DNA from: Dokdonella immobilis
Lineage (GTDB): Bacteria > Pseudomonadota > Gammaproteobacteria > Xanthomonadales > Rhodanobacteraceae
Assembly (NCBI RefSeq): GCF_900115085.1
Contig: NZ_FOVF01000033.1
Span: 1 to 51,738 of the forward strand
Reading direction: 5' to 3'
Length of the DNA stretch: 51,738 nt
A program made the position numbers and the translations under genes. The notes beneath the pieces were generated by a model. It saw only the letters and a list, made by a program, of their open reading frames with translations, was not told the origin of the DNA and did not search any database. Below are positions 1 through 8,952 of the stretch, piece by piece (position 1 is the first letter of the stretch; the number at the start of each line of letters is the position of its first letter).

Positions 1-656
1 GCAGGCGTAAGTTTCGAGATCGCCGGTGAACTCCTGCACGCGCCGGATGCCTGCCACTGTTCGCAGTGCCGCAGGCATTCCGGCCACTATTTCGTTTCTG
101 CCAACGTTGCGCGCGCGGCGCTGACCATCCACGGCGAGGAAAACCTCGGCTGGTATCGCTCGTCGGAGAAGGTCCGCCGTGGTTTCTGCAAGGTTTGCGG
201 ATCTAGGGAGGCTCTGAACAAGTGGCACAACCGTCACGACGCCTGCCTGCGTGCAGATCGCGGCGCGCCGACGCAGACAGACTGGCCGTCTTTCAAGGCG
301 GCGCAACAAAGAGCTGCGCGCAGGCAGGCGTCGCCTAAGCGATAGATTCAAATAGAACGGGTGGCGTCAAGAAGGCCCGCCACAGGCACCGCGCGTCTCG
401 TCAAGGCAACCAGCCTTCACTTCGCCGCGCAGTACCTGTGGCGGGCCTTCTGCACGCCATGACGATTGCGCCACTTGTTCAGAGCCTCCCTGGCCTGTTC
501 TGGGATCCGGATCGCAGCGACCATGACTTCATCGCCGTGGCCATGGGCGCGCTGGACGCCCCGACCGGCACGCGGCTGGCGAAGCACATCTTCGTTGCCG
601 ACAAGGGCGATTACTACGAGATCAAGGACGGCTTGCCGCAGAGCGATCGCCACTGA
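1..656 (+). pseudogene. GFA-family (CENP-V/GFA) zinc protein gene, 5' truncated by window edge and split by an inserted element
   Basis: Reading frame 1 from the window edge gives the N-terminal half of a GFA-fold protein, with zinc ligands in CHCSQCRRHSG and GFCKVCGS. It is then diverted into foreign sequence and stops at 343-345. The C-terminal half resumes at about 492 with GLFWDPDRSDHDFIAV and later HIFVADKGDYYEIKDGLPQ, both typical of the family, and stops at 654-656. Removing 207-489 and one copy of the CTAG/CTGG target restores an in-frame Gly-Ser-Gly-Leu-Phe-Trp junction, so a single insertion explains the break. Family members are small zinc proteins; some are called glutathione-dependent formaldehyde-activating, but most have no proven substrate. 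As it stands the gene should give only a truncated product lacking the C-terminal half of the fold. The true start lies outside the window. Confidence 0.85.
207..489. mobile_element. 283-bp non-coding palindromic insertion element (MITE-like), possibly IS5-type ends
   Basis: The ends are inverted repeats: GGAGGCTCTGAACAAGTGGC at 207 and its exact complement ending at 489, with similarity continuing to about 241 and 455. The flanks are CTAG (203-206) and CTGG (490-493), which look like a 4-bp target duplication with one change, of the kind made by IS5-family transposases. A second inverted pair (371-386 with 435-450, 16 bp perfect) and a third (237-256 with 314-333, 19 of 20) are nested inside. 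No transposase-like frame is present, so mobilisation would need an enzyme in trans. The IS5 link rests only on the target pattern. The in-frame repair of the host gene on removal is strong support for the boundaries. Confidence 0.75.
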
Positions 657-657
657 T

Positions 658-706
658 CGGGCCCGGCCGGACCCGCGTCCCGATCTGCCGGGACCGGCCC
701 GGCCCG
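658..706. terminator. GC-rich hairpin after the split GFA gene
   Basis: Arms at 658-670 and 694-706 pair with one mismatch in 13 (CGGGCCCGGCCGG against the complement of CCGGCCCGGCCCG), with a 23-nt loop. The hairpin lies just after the GFA stop and just before the next gene. There is no T-run, so intrinsic termination is uncertain. Confidence 0.3.
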
Positions 707-712
707 TTCACG

Positions 713-2836
713 ATGCCGCACACGGATTCCGTGATAATTTCGCCTACCGCAGGTCAGGAATCCCCAGAGTACGTGGAAGGGCACCCGCTTTCATTCCTGA
801 CGGCCGCACGCCGTGGCGGTCGTGTCGTACTCGCTGCGCGCCTCGTCGTGACGGTCATCCTCGCCGCACAGGCGCTGCTGCTTGCGGGCGATCCCGCCGG
901 CGCGCAGGCCCCGCCTTCCGTAGAGCTCATGGCGCAGCTGGAGGCGTTGCGGGCATCGGGCGATACCTCGGCCGACGCCGATCGCCAGCTCAGGGAAATC
1001 GAGGCTGCGATTCCCGGCAATGCGCCGTATCCACTTCTTCGGGCGCTCCTGCGCGCCACACTGGTGGTGCGCGAGGACAGCATGGATTTCGACGCGCGTC
1101 TGGCGTCCATGAAGGAGTTGCGCGATCTCGCCGAGGCCCATGGCGACACCGACACGGTCAGCCTGATGGACATCCGGCGCATCTTCATGAGCCATGCCGA
1201 CGACAATATCGGCAAGTTCATCGACCAGCTCAACGAGGTCAGCGCGCGGATCGGTTCAAGCGCATCGGCCGAGGTGATGGAAGCGCTCGAGGTGAGCTAC
1301 GGCAACATGTACTTCGATGCCGGCAATTTCGATTCGGCCCTGCGCCATCAGCTCGCCGCGCTCGACTGGACCGAAAAGCTTCCGTTCGGTCGCGAACGCG
1401 CCCGGCTTTACCGCCTCAGCACGATTGCCGATCTCTACAATGCCATGGACCTGCCGGACTCGGCGCTCGAAACGATCCAGCGTGCGTTCGCTGGGCCGGT
1501 CGAGGTTCCGATGCCGAACCGGGTCTCGCTACTGGGCACGCGCGCGCTCGCCCTGCTCAAGAAGGGCGACCTGGCCGGCGCCGACGAAGCATTGAAGGAG
1601 GCCGAACAACTGGCTGCCTACGATCCGTCGGTCTTCACCGCGCTGAGAAACGGCAGCCTGCGCGCCGAACTTCTGCTGGCCACGGCAATGCCGGAAAAGG
1701 CCTTGGCCAGGATCGACCAGATCGATGCGCTGGCGCGCGAGAAGCAGGACACCTACTACGAGGCCAAGGCGGCCATGCTGCGCGGCAATGCGCTGATGCA
1801 GCTGGGCCGCGTCGATCAGGGCATGGCCCTGATGCAGCAAGCGAACAGGCAGTTCGAGGCCAAGGGACAGATGGTCGAGGTGCTCGACGGCCTCGAACGG
1901 CAGATCAAGACCCTGCGCGAGAAGCGGCTGTACGGTCGCGCCGTCGAACTGATGGAGCGCCGCCAGAATCTCTGGTCGCAGCTGTTCCGCAACGAACGCG
2001 GTCGCGCCATTGCCGAGCTCGAAGCGCGCCGCACCGCCCAGGAACTCGAGCACCGCATCGACAAGCTGTCGACCGAAAACCGCATCCAGGAGGAACGCCT
2101 GCGCGCCGAGCAGCTCGGCAAGGCACTCGCCCTGGTCGCGGCACTGTTTGCGATCACGCTGTGCTCGATCCTGGTCGTGGCCATCCGCCGCGCCCGCAGC
2201 GAAAGGGACACGTTGTCCGATGCCGTGCGCTTCGACGCGCTGACCGGTGCGTCCAGTCGCTACCAGTTCCAGCGCCGCAAGCCGCCCGCGTCGCAGGCAG
2301 GCAAGCCGGCCGATTCGGTCACGGCCCTGATCCTGCTCGACCTCGATCACTTCAAGGCGATCAACGACAAGTACGGACACGAGGCGGGCGACACGGTGCT
2401 GAAGTCGGTCGTCGAACGCGTGCGCCGCGTGCTCCACGACCACGATGAGCTCTATCGCTGGGGCGGCGAAGAGTTTCTCATCATCCTCAACCAGCGCAAG
2501 CCTGCCGCACTGGATGACCACGTGATGCGGCTGCTCACCGAGGTCGAGGGCGAGCCGGTGCACTGGCATGACTACGCGATGCCGGTCAGCGTCTCCGGCG
2601 GCTACGTCCGTCATCCGCTGGCGCACGACTGGCCTGCGCCGCTGAGCGATGCGATCCGCTGGGCCGATGCGGCGCTCTACCTGGCCAAGAATGCCGGGCG
2701 GCGGCGCATCGAACACGTCGAGTTGACTGAACATGGTCGGGTCGAGCTGGCCGGTCGTCGCCCGATCGACATGCCGCAATTGCTCGACTGGCAACGCCGC
2801 GGCTACCTGCAGGTGAGGACCCTGTCCCTGGCGTAG
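713..2836 (+). CDS. TPR-containing membrane diguanylate cyclase (GGDEF)
   Basis: A 707-residue protein predicted to make cyclic di-GMP from two GTP. The N-terminus has a hydrophobic export segment (about residues 38-65, ending GDPAGAQA). A long helical region with TPR-like repeats follows (about 80-420), then a coiled stretch, one membrane helix (about 467-490) and a C-terminal GGDEF domain. The active-site motif is intact as GGEEF (584-588), and DLDHFKAINDKYGHEAGD carries the substrate and metal residues. The usual inhibitory site RxxD five residues before GGEEF reads HDHD, so product inhibition through the I-site is probably lost. The layout suggests a periplasmic TPR sensor with a cytoplasmic cyclase. 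The ATG at 713 has no clear ribosome site; a GTG at 773 is an alternative start. Confidence 0.88.
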   Translation: MPHTDSVIISPTAGQESPEYVEGHPLSFLTAARRGGRVVLAARLVVTVILAAQALLLAGDPAGAQAPPSVELMAQLEALRASGDTSADADRQLREIEAAIPGNAPYPLLRALLRATLVVREDSMDFDARLASMKELRDLAEAHGDTDTVSLMDIRRIFMSHADDNIGKFIDQLNEVSARIGSSASAEVMEALEVSYGNMYFDAGNFDSALRHQLAALDWTEKLPFGRERARLYRLSTIADLYNAMDLPDSALETIQRAFAGPVEVPMPNRVSLLGTRALALLKKGDLAGADEALKEAEQLAAYDPSVFTALRNGSLRAELLLATAMPEKALARIDQIDALAREKQDTYYEAKAAMLRGNALMQLGRVDQGMALMQQANRQFEAKGQMVEVLDGLERQIKTLREKRLYGRAVELMERRQNLWSQLFRNERGRAIAELEARRTAQELEHRIDKLSTENRIQEERLRAEQLGKALALVAALFAITLCSILVVAIRRARSERDTLSDAVRFDALTGASSRYQFQRRKPPASQAGKPADSVTALILLDLDHFKAINDKYGHEAGDTVLKSVVERVRRVLHDHDELYRWGGEEFLIILNQRKPAALDDHVMRLLTEVEGEPVHWHDYAMPVSVSGGYVRHPLAHDWPAPLSDAIRWADAALYLAKNAGRRRIEHVELTEHGRVELAGRRPIDMPQLLDWQRRGYLQVRTLSLA

Positions 2837-2913
2837 CTGACGTTGACGGGATGTGCCGTCGGCGCGAGTGAGGCATGATCGGCCCCGGGTGTTTACCGAT
2901 GCAGGGGAATGTC

Positions 2914-4515
<1,602 letters not shown>

Positions 4516-4560
4516 TGATTCACCGCTGGCGGAAGGACAGGCCGGCAATCGAGCGGCCGG

Positions 4561-6471
4561 TCAGATCGCGATCGGTGATCCCATCTCGACCAGGCGCGTG
4601 TTGGGAATGCGGAAGAAGTCCGTGGCAGGCGCTGCATTGCGATGCATGAGCCGGAACAGTCGATCGCGCCAGACCGGCATGCAGCTACGGGAAGAGGCGA
4701 CGATCGACTCGCGACTCGCGAAGTAGGTCGTCTGCATCGGCTCGAATTCCAGATCGCAACGATCACCGGACTGCGCCAGCGCCAGCGGGACATCGGGCGT
4801 ATCCATGAACCCGAATCGCACGATGGCCCGATGGAATCCGGCGCCGAGTGCCTCGATCTCCAGGCGCGCCGCCCCGGGCACGTGGGGTACCGGACAGCTC
4901 GCTACGGTGAGCAGCACATTGTGCGCATGCAGCACCTTGTTGTGCTTGAGGTTGTGCAATAGCGCGTTGGGAACGACGCCCTCCTGCGAGGTCAGGAAGA
5001 TGGCCGTGCCGGCCACGCGCAGCGGCGGGCATGCAGAGAGCCCGGCGATCAGCGCGTCGAGGTCGATGCTCTGGCTGCGGATCGTCGATTGCAGGGCCCG
5101 GCTGCCGCGCCGCCACGTGCGCAGCAATGCAAACACGACCGCCCCGAAGGCGATCGGGAACCAGGCGCCATCCAGGAATTTCGCGAGGTTCGCGGAAAGA
5201 AAGGCGGTGTCCACCAACACGAATGCGCAGGCGAGCAACCAGAACCCGAGGCCGGGTCTGGAGCCCCGGCCGGACACGGTCACGATCCAGAGGAAGCTCG
5301 TGATGAGCATGGTGCCGGTAACGGAAACACCATAGGCCGTGGCCAGCGCCGTCGAGCTGCCGAACCCGACGACCGTGGCCATGACGGCCAGCATCAGCAT
5401 CCAGTTGACGGTTGGTACGTAGATTTGTCCAATCGATGCACGTGAGGTATGCCTGACTGCCATGCGTGGCAGATAGCCGAGCTGGATCGCTTGCTGGGCG
5501 GCCGAGTAGGCGCCGCTGATCACGGCTTGCGAAGCGATCACGGTCGCGGCCGTCGCCAGCGCGATCATCGGGTACAGGGCCCAGCGCGGCACGCCGACAT
5601 AGAACGGATTGGCGACAGCCGTCGCGTTGTCGAGCACGAGTGCGCCCTGGCCGAGATAGTTCAGGGTCAGGGCCGGCAGCACCAGGCAATTCCAGGCCGT
5701 CGCGATGGGCCGACGACCGAAGTGGCCCATGTCCGCATACAGCGTCTCTCCACCCGTTACGGCGAGCACGACGGCGCCGAGCACAAGAATTCCGTGCCAG
5801 CCGTGGGTGACGAAGAAGCGAATGGCCCAGATCGGCTCGAGCGCGTGCAGGACGTCCGGATTGGCGAGGATGTTGTGGCAGCCGAGCACCGCCAGCGCAA
5901 GGAACCAGGCGAGGATGACCGGGCCGAAGGCCTTGCCGACCGCATGCGTGCCGAAGCGCTGCAGCCCGAACAATGCAAGCAGTACCGCGATGGTCACCGG
6001 CAGCACGAAGGCGTGCAGGTCGGGCGCCGCGACCTCGAGACCCTCGACCGCGGAAAGTACCGAAATGGCCGGAGTCAGGACGCCGTCGCCGAGAAACAGG
6101 GCGACCCCGGCGACACCGAGAATGCCGACCGCATAGGCCATCCTGGAGTCCGCCGAGAGGCGGCGCTGCGCGAGCGCGGCGAGAGCCATGATTCCGCCTT
6201 CGCCGTCGTTGTCCGCGCGCAGCACCACGAGGACGTATTTGACCGTGATGACCAGCACCAGTGACCAGAACACGAGCGAAAGAATGCCGAGCACGGTCGC
6301 GCGATCGGGGCTCAGTCCGTAGTGCGGAGAGAACGCCTCCTTGATCGTATAGAGCGGACTCGTGCCGATGTCGCCGAACACGACTCCGATGGCCCCGAGC
6401 ATGAGCGCGCGAAACCGGACAGCTTCCGCGGGCCGGTTCGGTTCGAGGGAATGATCTGCGGAGGCATTCAT
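4561..6471 (-). CDS. kup: Kup-type low-affinity potassium uptake transporter
   Basis: A 636-residue KUP/HAK/KT protein that imports K+ across the inner membrane, probably with protons. The signature [19 protein letters not shown] sits near residue 30. About twelve membrane helices follow, with typical stretches such as [11 protein letters not shown] and [23 protein letters not shown] hydrophilic C-terminal domain of about 180 residues completes the usual length. The ATG at 6471 is chosen because CCAGGAAC lies just upstream and the family N-terminus fits; upstream in-frame codons run into the divergent promoter. The gene is divergent from a kdpD-like/kdpE pair, with a candidate response-regulator site between them. 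No kdpFABC is present in the window, so the two-component pair may control this transporter. Confidence 0.95.
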   Translation of the reverse strand: MNASADHSLEPNRPAEAVRFRALMLGAIGVVFGDIGTSPLYTIKEAFSPHYGLSPDRATVLGILSLVFWSLVLVITVKYVLVVLRADNDGEGGIMALAALAQRRLSADSRMAYAVGILGVAGVALFLGDGVLTPAISVLSAVEGLEVAAPDLHAFVLPVTIAVLLALFGLQRFGTHAVGKAFGPVILAWFLALAVLGCHNILANPDVLHALEPIWAIRFFVTHGWHGILVLGAVVLAVTGGETLYADMGHFGRRPIATAWNCLVLPALTLNYLGQGALVLDNATAVANPFYVGVPRWALYPMIALATAATVIASQAVISGAYSAAQQAIQLGYLPRMAVRHTSRASIGQIYVPTVNWMLMLAVMATVVGFGSSTALATAYGVSVTGTMLITSFLWIVTVSGRGSRPGLGFWLLACAFVLVDTAFLSANLAKFLDGAWFPIAFGAVVFALLRTWRRGSRALQSTIRSQSIDLDALIAGLSACPPLRVAGTAIFLTSQEGVVPNALLHNLKHNKVLHAHNVLLTVASCPVPHVPGAARLEIEALGAGFHRAIVRFGFMDTPDVPLALAQSGDRCDLEFEPMQTTYFASRESIVASSRSCMPVWRDRLFRLMHRNAAPATDFFRIPNTRLVEMGSPIAI

Positions 6472-6546
6472 GGCAGTTCCTGGAAGCGGATTGCCCATCT
6501 TCCGCGGCGATGCCGCAAACGCGGAAGGCGTCGCCAGCGCGGGTTG

Positions 6547-6568
6547 CATAAATTCTGCGTAAATTCTC
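6547..6568. promoter_or_regulatory. Candidate KdpE-type operator: 11-bp tandem direct repeat
   Basis: Two head-to-tail 11-mers, CATAAATTCTG and CGTAAATTCTC (9 of 11 identical), form an AT-rich island in the 156-bp region between kup and the kdpD-like gene. OmpR/PhoB-family regulators such as KdpE typically bind tandem 11-bp half-sites. The pair sits 76 bp from the kup start and 60 bp from the kinase start, suited to controlling both genes. Binding by the adjacent regulator is inference. Confidence 0.5.
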
Positions 6569-6627
6569 GCCGTACCCGGGTCCGGCGGATGCCGCCGGCT
6601 CGTGTGTTGCCTCACAATTGCGCGGCC

Positions 6628-8121
6628 ATGCACGACGAACCCGCGAATCCACGTCCCGCCGCCGGCTATGCCCTCGCGGCCCTGGCCTCGTTGCTGGCCG
6701 TGCTGGTTGCCGCGGTCGCGGAGCGACTGATCGGCCTCGACGATCTGTCCCTGGTGTTCATGCTGGCGGTGCTGGTCGTCGCCTCGCGCACGCGCAGCGG
6801 ACCCGCCGTGCTCACGGCGATGCTCTGCTTCCTTGCCTACAACTTCTTTTTCATCGAACCGCGCTACACCCTCTACATCAGCGCGCGCCATGGAACGACG
6901 ACCGTAGTCCTTTTCCTGGCGGCTGCCTTGCTGGCCGGTCGGCTGGCGTCACGGCTGGCCATGCAGGTGCGCGAGCTGGGCTCGATCAACCGTGATGCAA
7001 GCGTGCGCCAGGTGCTCGCCAGGCGCCTCGCGGAGGCTTCGAGCGAAGACGAGATCGTGCAGGTGGCGAACAGCGTCTTCGAGGAGAGTCTGGGTGTTCG
7101 TATCCATGTTTCGCTGGACCACGAAGAACCGCGTGAATCCGGAGCCGCAGCGGATTCCCGCGAACGCTCGCAGCCGCCCGCTGATCGCGCAGCCGCCAGC
7201 GACTGCCGGAACGCCGGCCAGGACGAGGGGTTTCTCCTCGAGTTACGTTCGATCAAGGGCAGGCTCGGCGAGATTGCACTCGAGTCTCCGCTGCATGCAA
7301 CGAATGCGAACCCGAGTCGACAGCGCCTGCTCCGATCCATGGCGGACGACATCGCCGGGGCGCTTCTGCGCGCACGTCTGGTCGCCGACCTGCAGGCAGA
7401 ACGGATAGCCAATGAGACCGAACGCCTGCGCAGTGCGTTGCTCGCGTCGGTTTCCCACGACCTGCGTACGCCGCTGGCCTCGATCATCGGCGCCGCGGAG
7501 AGCCTGCAGAGTTTCCAGGCCACGTTGAGCGCGTCGGACCGCGATGAGCTGCTGCATACGGTGCGCACCGAGGGCGAACGCCTGAACCGCTACATCCAGA
7601 ACCTGCTCGACATGACCCGCCTGGGCCATGGCGCGCTCGCGCTCAGGCGCGATTGGATCGGCGTCGACGAGCTTGTCGGATCGGCCATCGCCAGGCTGCG
7701 TCGCTATCGCCCGGATGCGCACTTCGAGACGACCATCGGTCGCGACCTGGAGCCGGTCTGGGTGCATCCTGCCCTCGTCGAGCAGGCACTGTTCAACGTC
7801 CTGGAGAATGCCGCGGAGTTCTCGCCGCCGGGCGAACCGGTCACGGTCGATGCGCGGCTCGCGGACGCTTGCCTGCGCATCGAGATCGGCGACCTTGGGC
7901 CGGGCATTCCCGAGGCCGAACGCGAACGTGTCTTCAAGGCCTTCTACAGCGCGCGGCGCGGAGAGAGCGGGCGCAGCGGAACCGGGCTTGGCCTCACCAT
8001 CTGCCGCGGCATGATCGGTGCGCACGGCGGTCGGGTCGAAGCCTTGCCGGGTACGGGCGGGCGCGGGACGCGGATCCGCATCGAAATCCCGGCGGACTCC
8101 AGGCCAGCGCCGAGCGAATGA
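6628..8121 (+). CDS. KdpD-like sensor histidine kinase lacking the N-terminal KdpD/Usp domains
   Basis: A 497-residue kinase matching only the C-terminal half of KdpD. The DUF4118 membrane region has four helices (about residues 12-110) and the hallmark [22 protein letters not shown]-like linker follows, then a HisKA domain with [20 protein letters not shown] (phospho-acceptor His277), and a HATPase domain with [20 protein letters not shown] and [11 protein letters not shown]. Full KdpD is near 900 residues; the missing part is the ATP-binding KdpD domain and the Usp domain that sense K+. The ATG at 6628 gives a sensible membrane N-terminus; longer in-frame starts would run into kup. The last bases overlap the start of the response regulator (ATGA), so the two are co-translated. 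Confidence 0.88.
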   Translation: MHDEPANPRPAAGYALAALASLLAVLVAAVAERLIGLDDLSLVFMLAVLVVASRTRSGPAVLTAMLCFLAYNFFFIEPRYTLYISARHGTTTVVLFLAAALLAGRLASRLAMQVRELGSINRDASVRQVLARRLAEASSEDEIVQVANSVFEESLGVRIHVSLDHEEPRESGAAADSRERSQPPADRAAASDCRNAGQDEGFLLELRSIKGRLGEIALESPLHATNANPSRQRLLRSMADDIAGALLRARLVADLQAERIANETERLRSALLASVSHDLRTPLASIIGAAESLQSFQATLSASDRDELLHTVRTEGERLNRYIQNLLDMTRLGHGALALRRDWIGVDELVGSAIARLRRYRPDAHFETTIGRDLEPVWVHPALVEQALFNVLENAAEFSPPGEPVTVDARLADACLRIEIGDLGPGIPEAERERVFKAFYSARRGESGRSGTGLGLTICRGMIGAHGGRVEALPGTGGRGTRIRIEIPADSRPAPSE

Positions 8122-8843
8122 GTGTTCCCGTCGCCCCGACCGGTCCAACCGTCGCCGCCCCGGCGAGGATCCTCGTCATCGACGATGAACTGCAGATCCG
8201 GCGTTTCCTCGATATCAGCCTGCGTGCCCAGGGCTATCAGGTCGCGCTTGCCGATACCGCCGGAGCGGGCCTGGAAATGCTCGCAACGCGCGGCGCGGAC
8301 TTGGTCATCCTCGACATGGGGTTGCCCGATCGGGATGGACTGGAGGTGTTGGGGGAATTGAGGCTGTGGTCGACGGTGCCGGTCATCGTGCTGACCGTGC
8401 GCTCCAGCGAACGCGAAAAGGTGGCGGCGCTCGATGCCGGCGCCAACGACTACGTGACGAAGCCGTTTGGCGTGCAGGAGTTGCTCGCTCGAATTCGCGC
8501 ATTGCTTCGCGTGCTTCCCGACGGTGGCGGCATGTCGGTGATCTTCGACGACGGCCACTTGCGCATCGACCTCGCAAGCCGGATGGTCAGCCTTGGCGGC
8601 CAGCCGCTAGCGCTCTCGCGCAAGGAATATGCGCTGCTCGCATTCCTGGCCGCCCATGCCGGTCGGGTCGTGACCCAGCCGCAGCTTCTGCGCGAGCTCT
8701 GGGGACCGACGCATGTCGAGGACACGCACTATCTGCGCATCCTCGTCGCCAAGCTCCGCCAGAAGCTGAGCGACGATGCCACGAATCCCCGCTGGATCGT
8801 GACCGAACCCGGTGTCGGCCTGCGATTCATATCTCCCGATTGA
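8118..8843 (+). CDS. kdpE: KdpE-like OmpR-family response regulator
   Basis: A 241-residue two-domain regulator. The receiver domain carries the acidic pair IDDE (residues 21-24), phospho-acceptor Asp66 in VILDMGLPDRDG, a Thr in LTVR and the Lys in YVTKPF. The C-terminal winged helix ends with DTHYLRILVAKLRQKL and TEPGVGLRFISPD, close to KdpE. Its start overlaps the kinase stop by four bases, so the two are a cognate pair. With no kdpFABC nearby and kup divergent, its target may be kup and its own operon through the tandem repeat at 6547-6568. The DNA-binding role is well supported; the target is inferred. Confidence 0.9.
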   Translation: MSVPVAPTGPTVAAPARILVIDDELQIRRFLDISLRAQGYQVALADTAGAGLEMLATRGADLVILDMGLPDRDGLEVLGELRLWSTVPVIVLTVRSSEREKVAALDAGANDYVTKPFGVQELLARIRALLRVLPDGGGMSVIFDDGHLRIDLASRMVSLGGQPLALSRKEYALLAFLAAHAGRVVTQPQLLRELWGPTHVEDTHYLRILVAKLRQKLSDDATNPRWIVTEPGVGLRFISPD

Positions 8844-8952
8844 GCCGGATGCTGCAGCCATTGGCCGGGCGCCATGGCCCGGGGTACAGCGCACCGACCC
8901 GAGGAAATCGGCGCGATTCGGACGGATGATGCCTGCAACCCGGGCTCCAGGC

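Noticed and set aside
466-2448. Long plus-strand open frame overlapping the GGDEF gene in another frame
   Set aside because: Arg/Ala/Pro-rich translation typical of a shadow frame in GC-rich DNA; the overlapped gene has clear domains.
1529-2794. Long minus-strand open frame antisense to the GGDEF gene
   Set aside because: No domain and no ribosome site; mirrors a well-supported gene.
4763-6652. Long minus-strand frame overlapping kup in another frame
   Set aside because: Low-complexity shadow translation; kup has full family motifs.
6472-6891. N-terminal extension of Kup by 140 residues
   Set aside because: It would cover the divergent promoter and the kinase start; the extension is low-complexity and the ATG at 6471 has a ribosome site.
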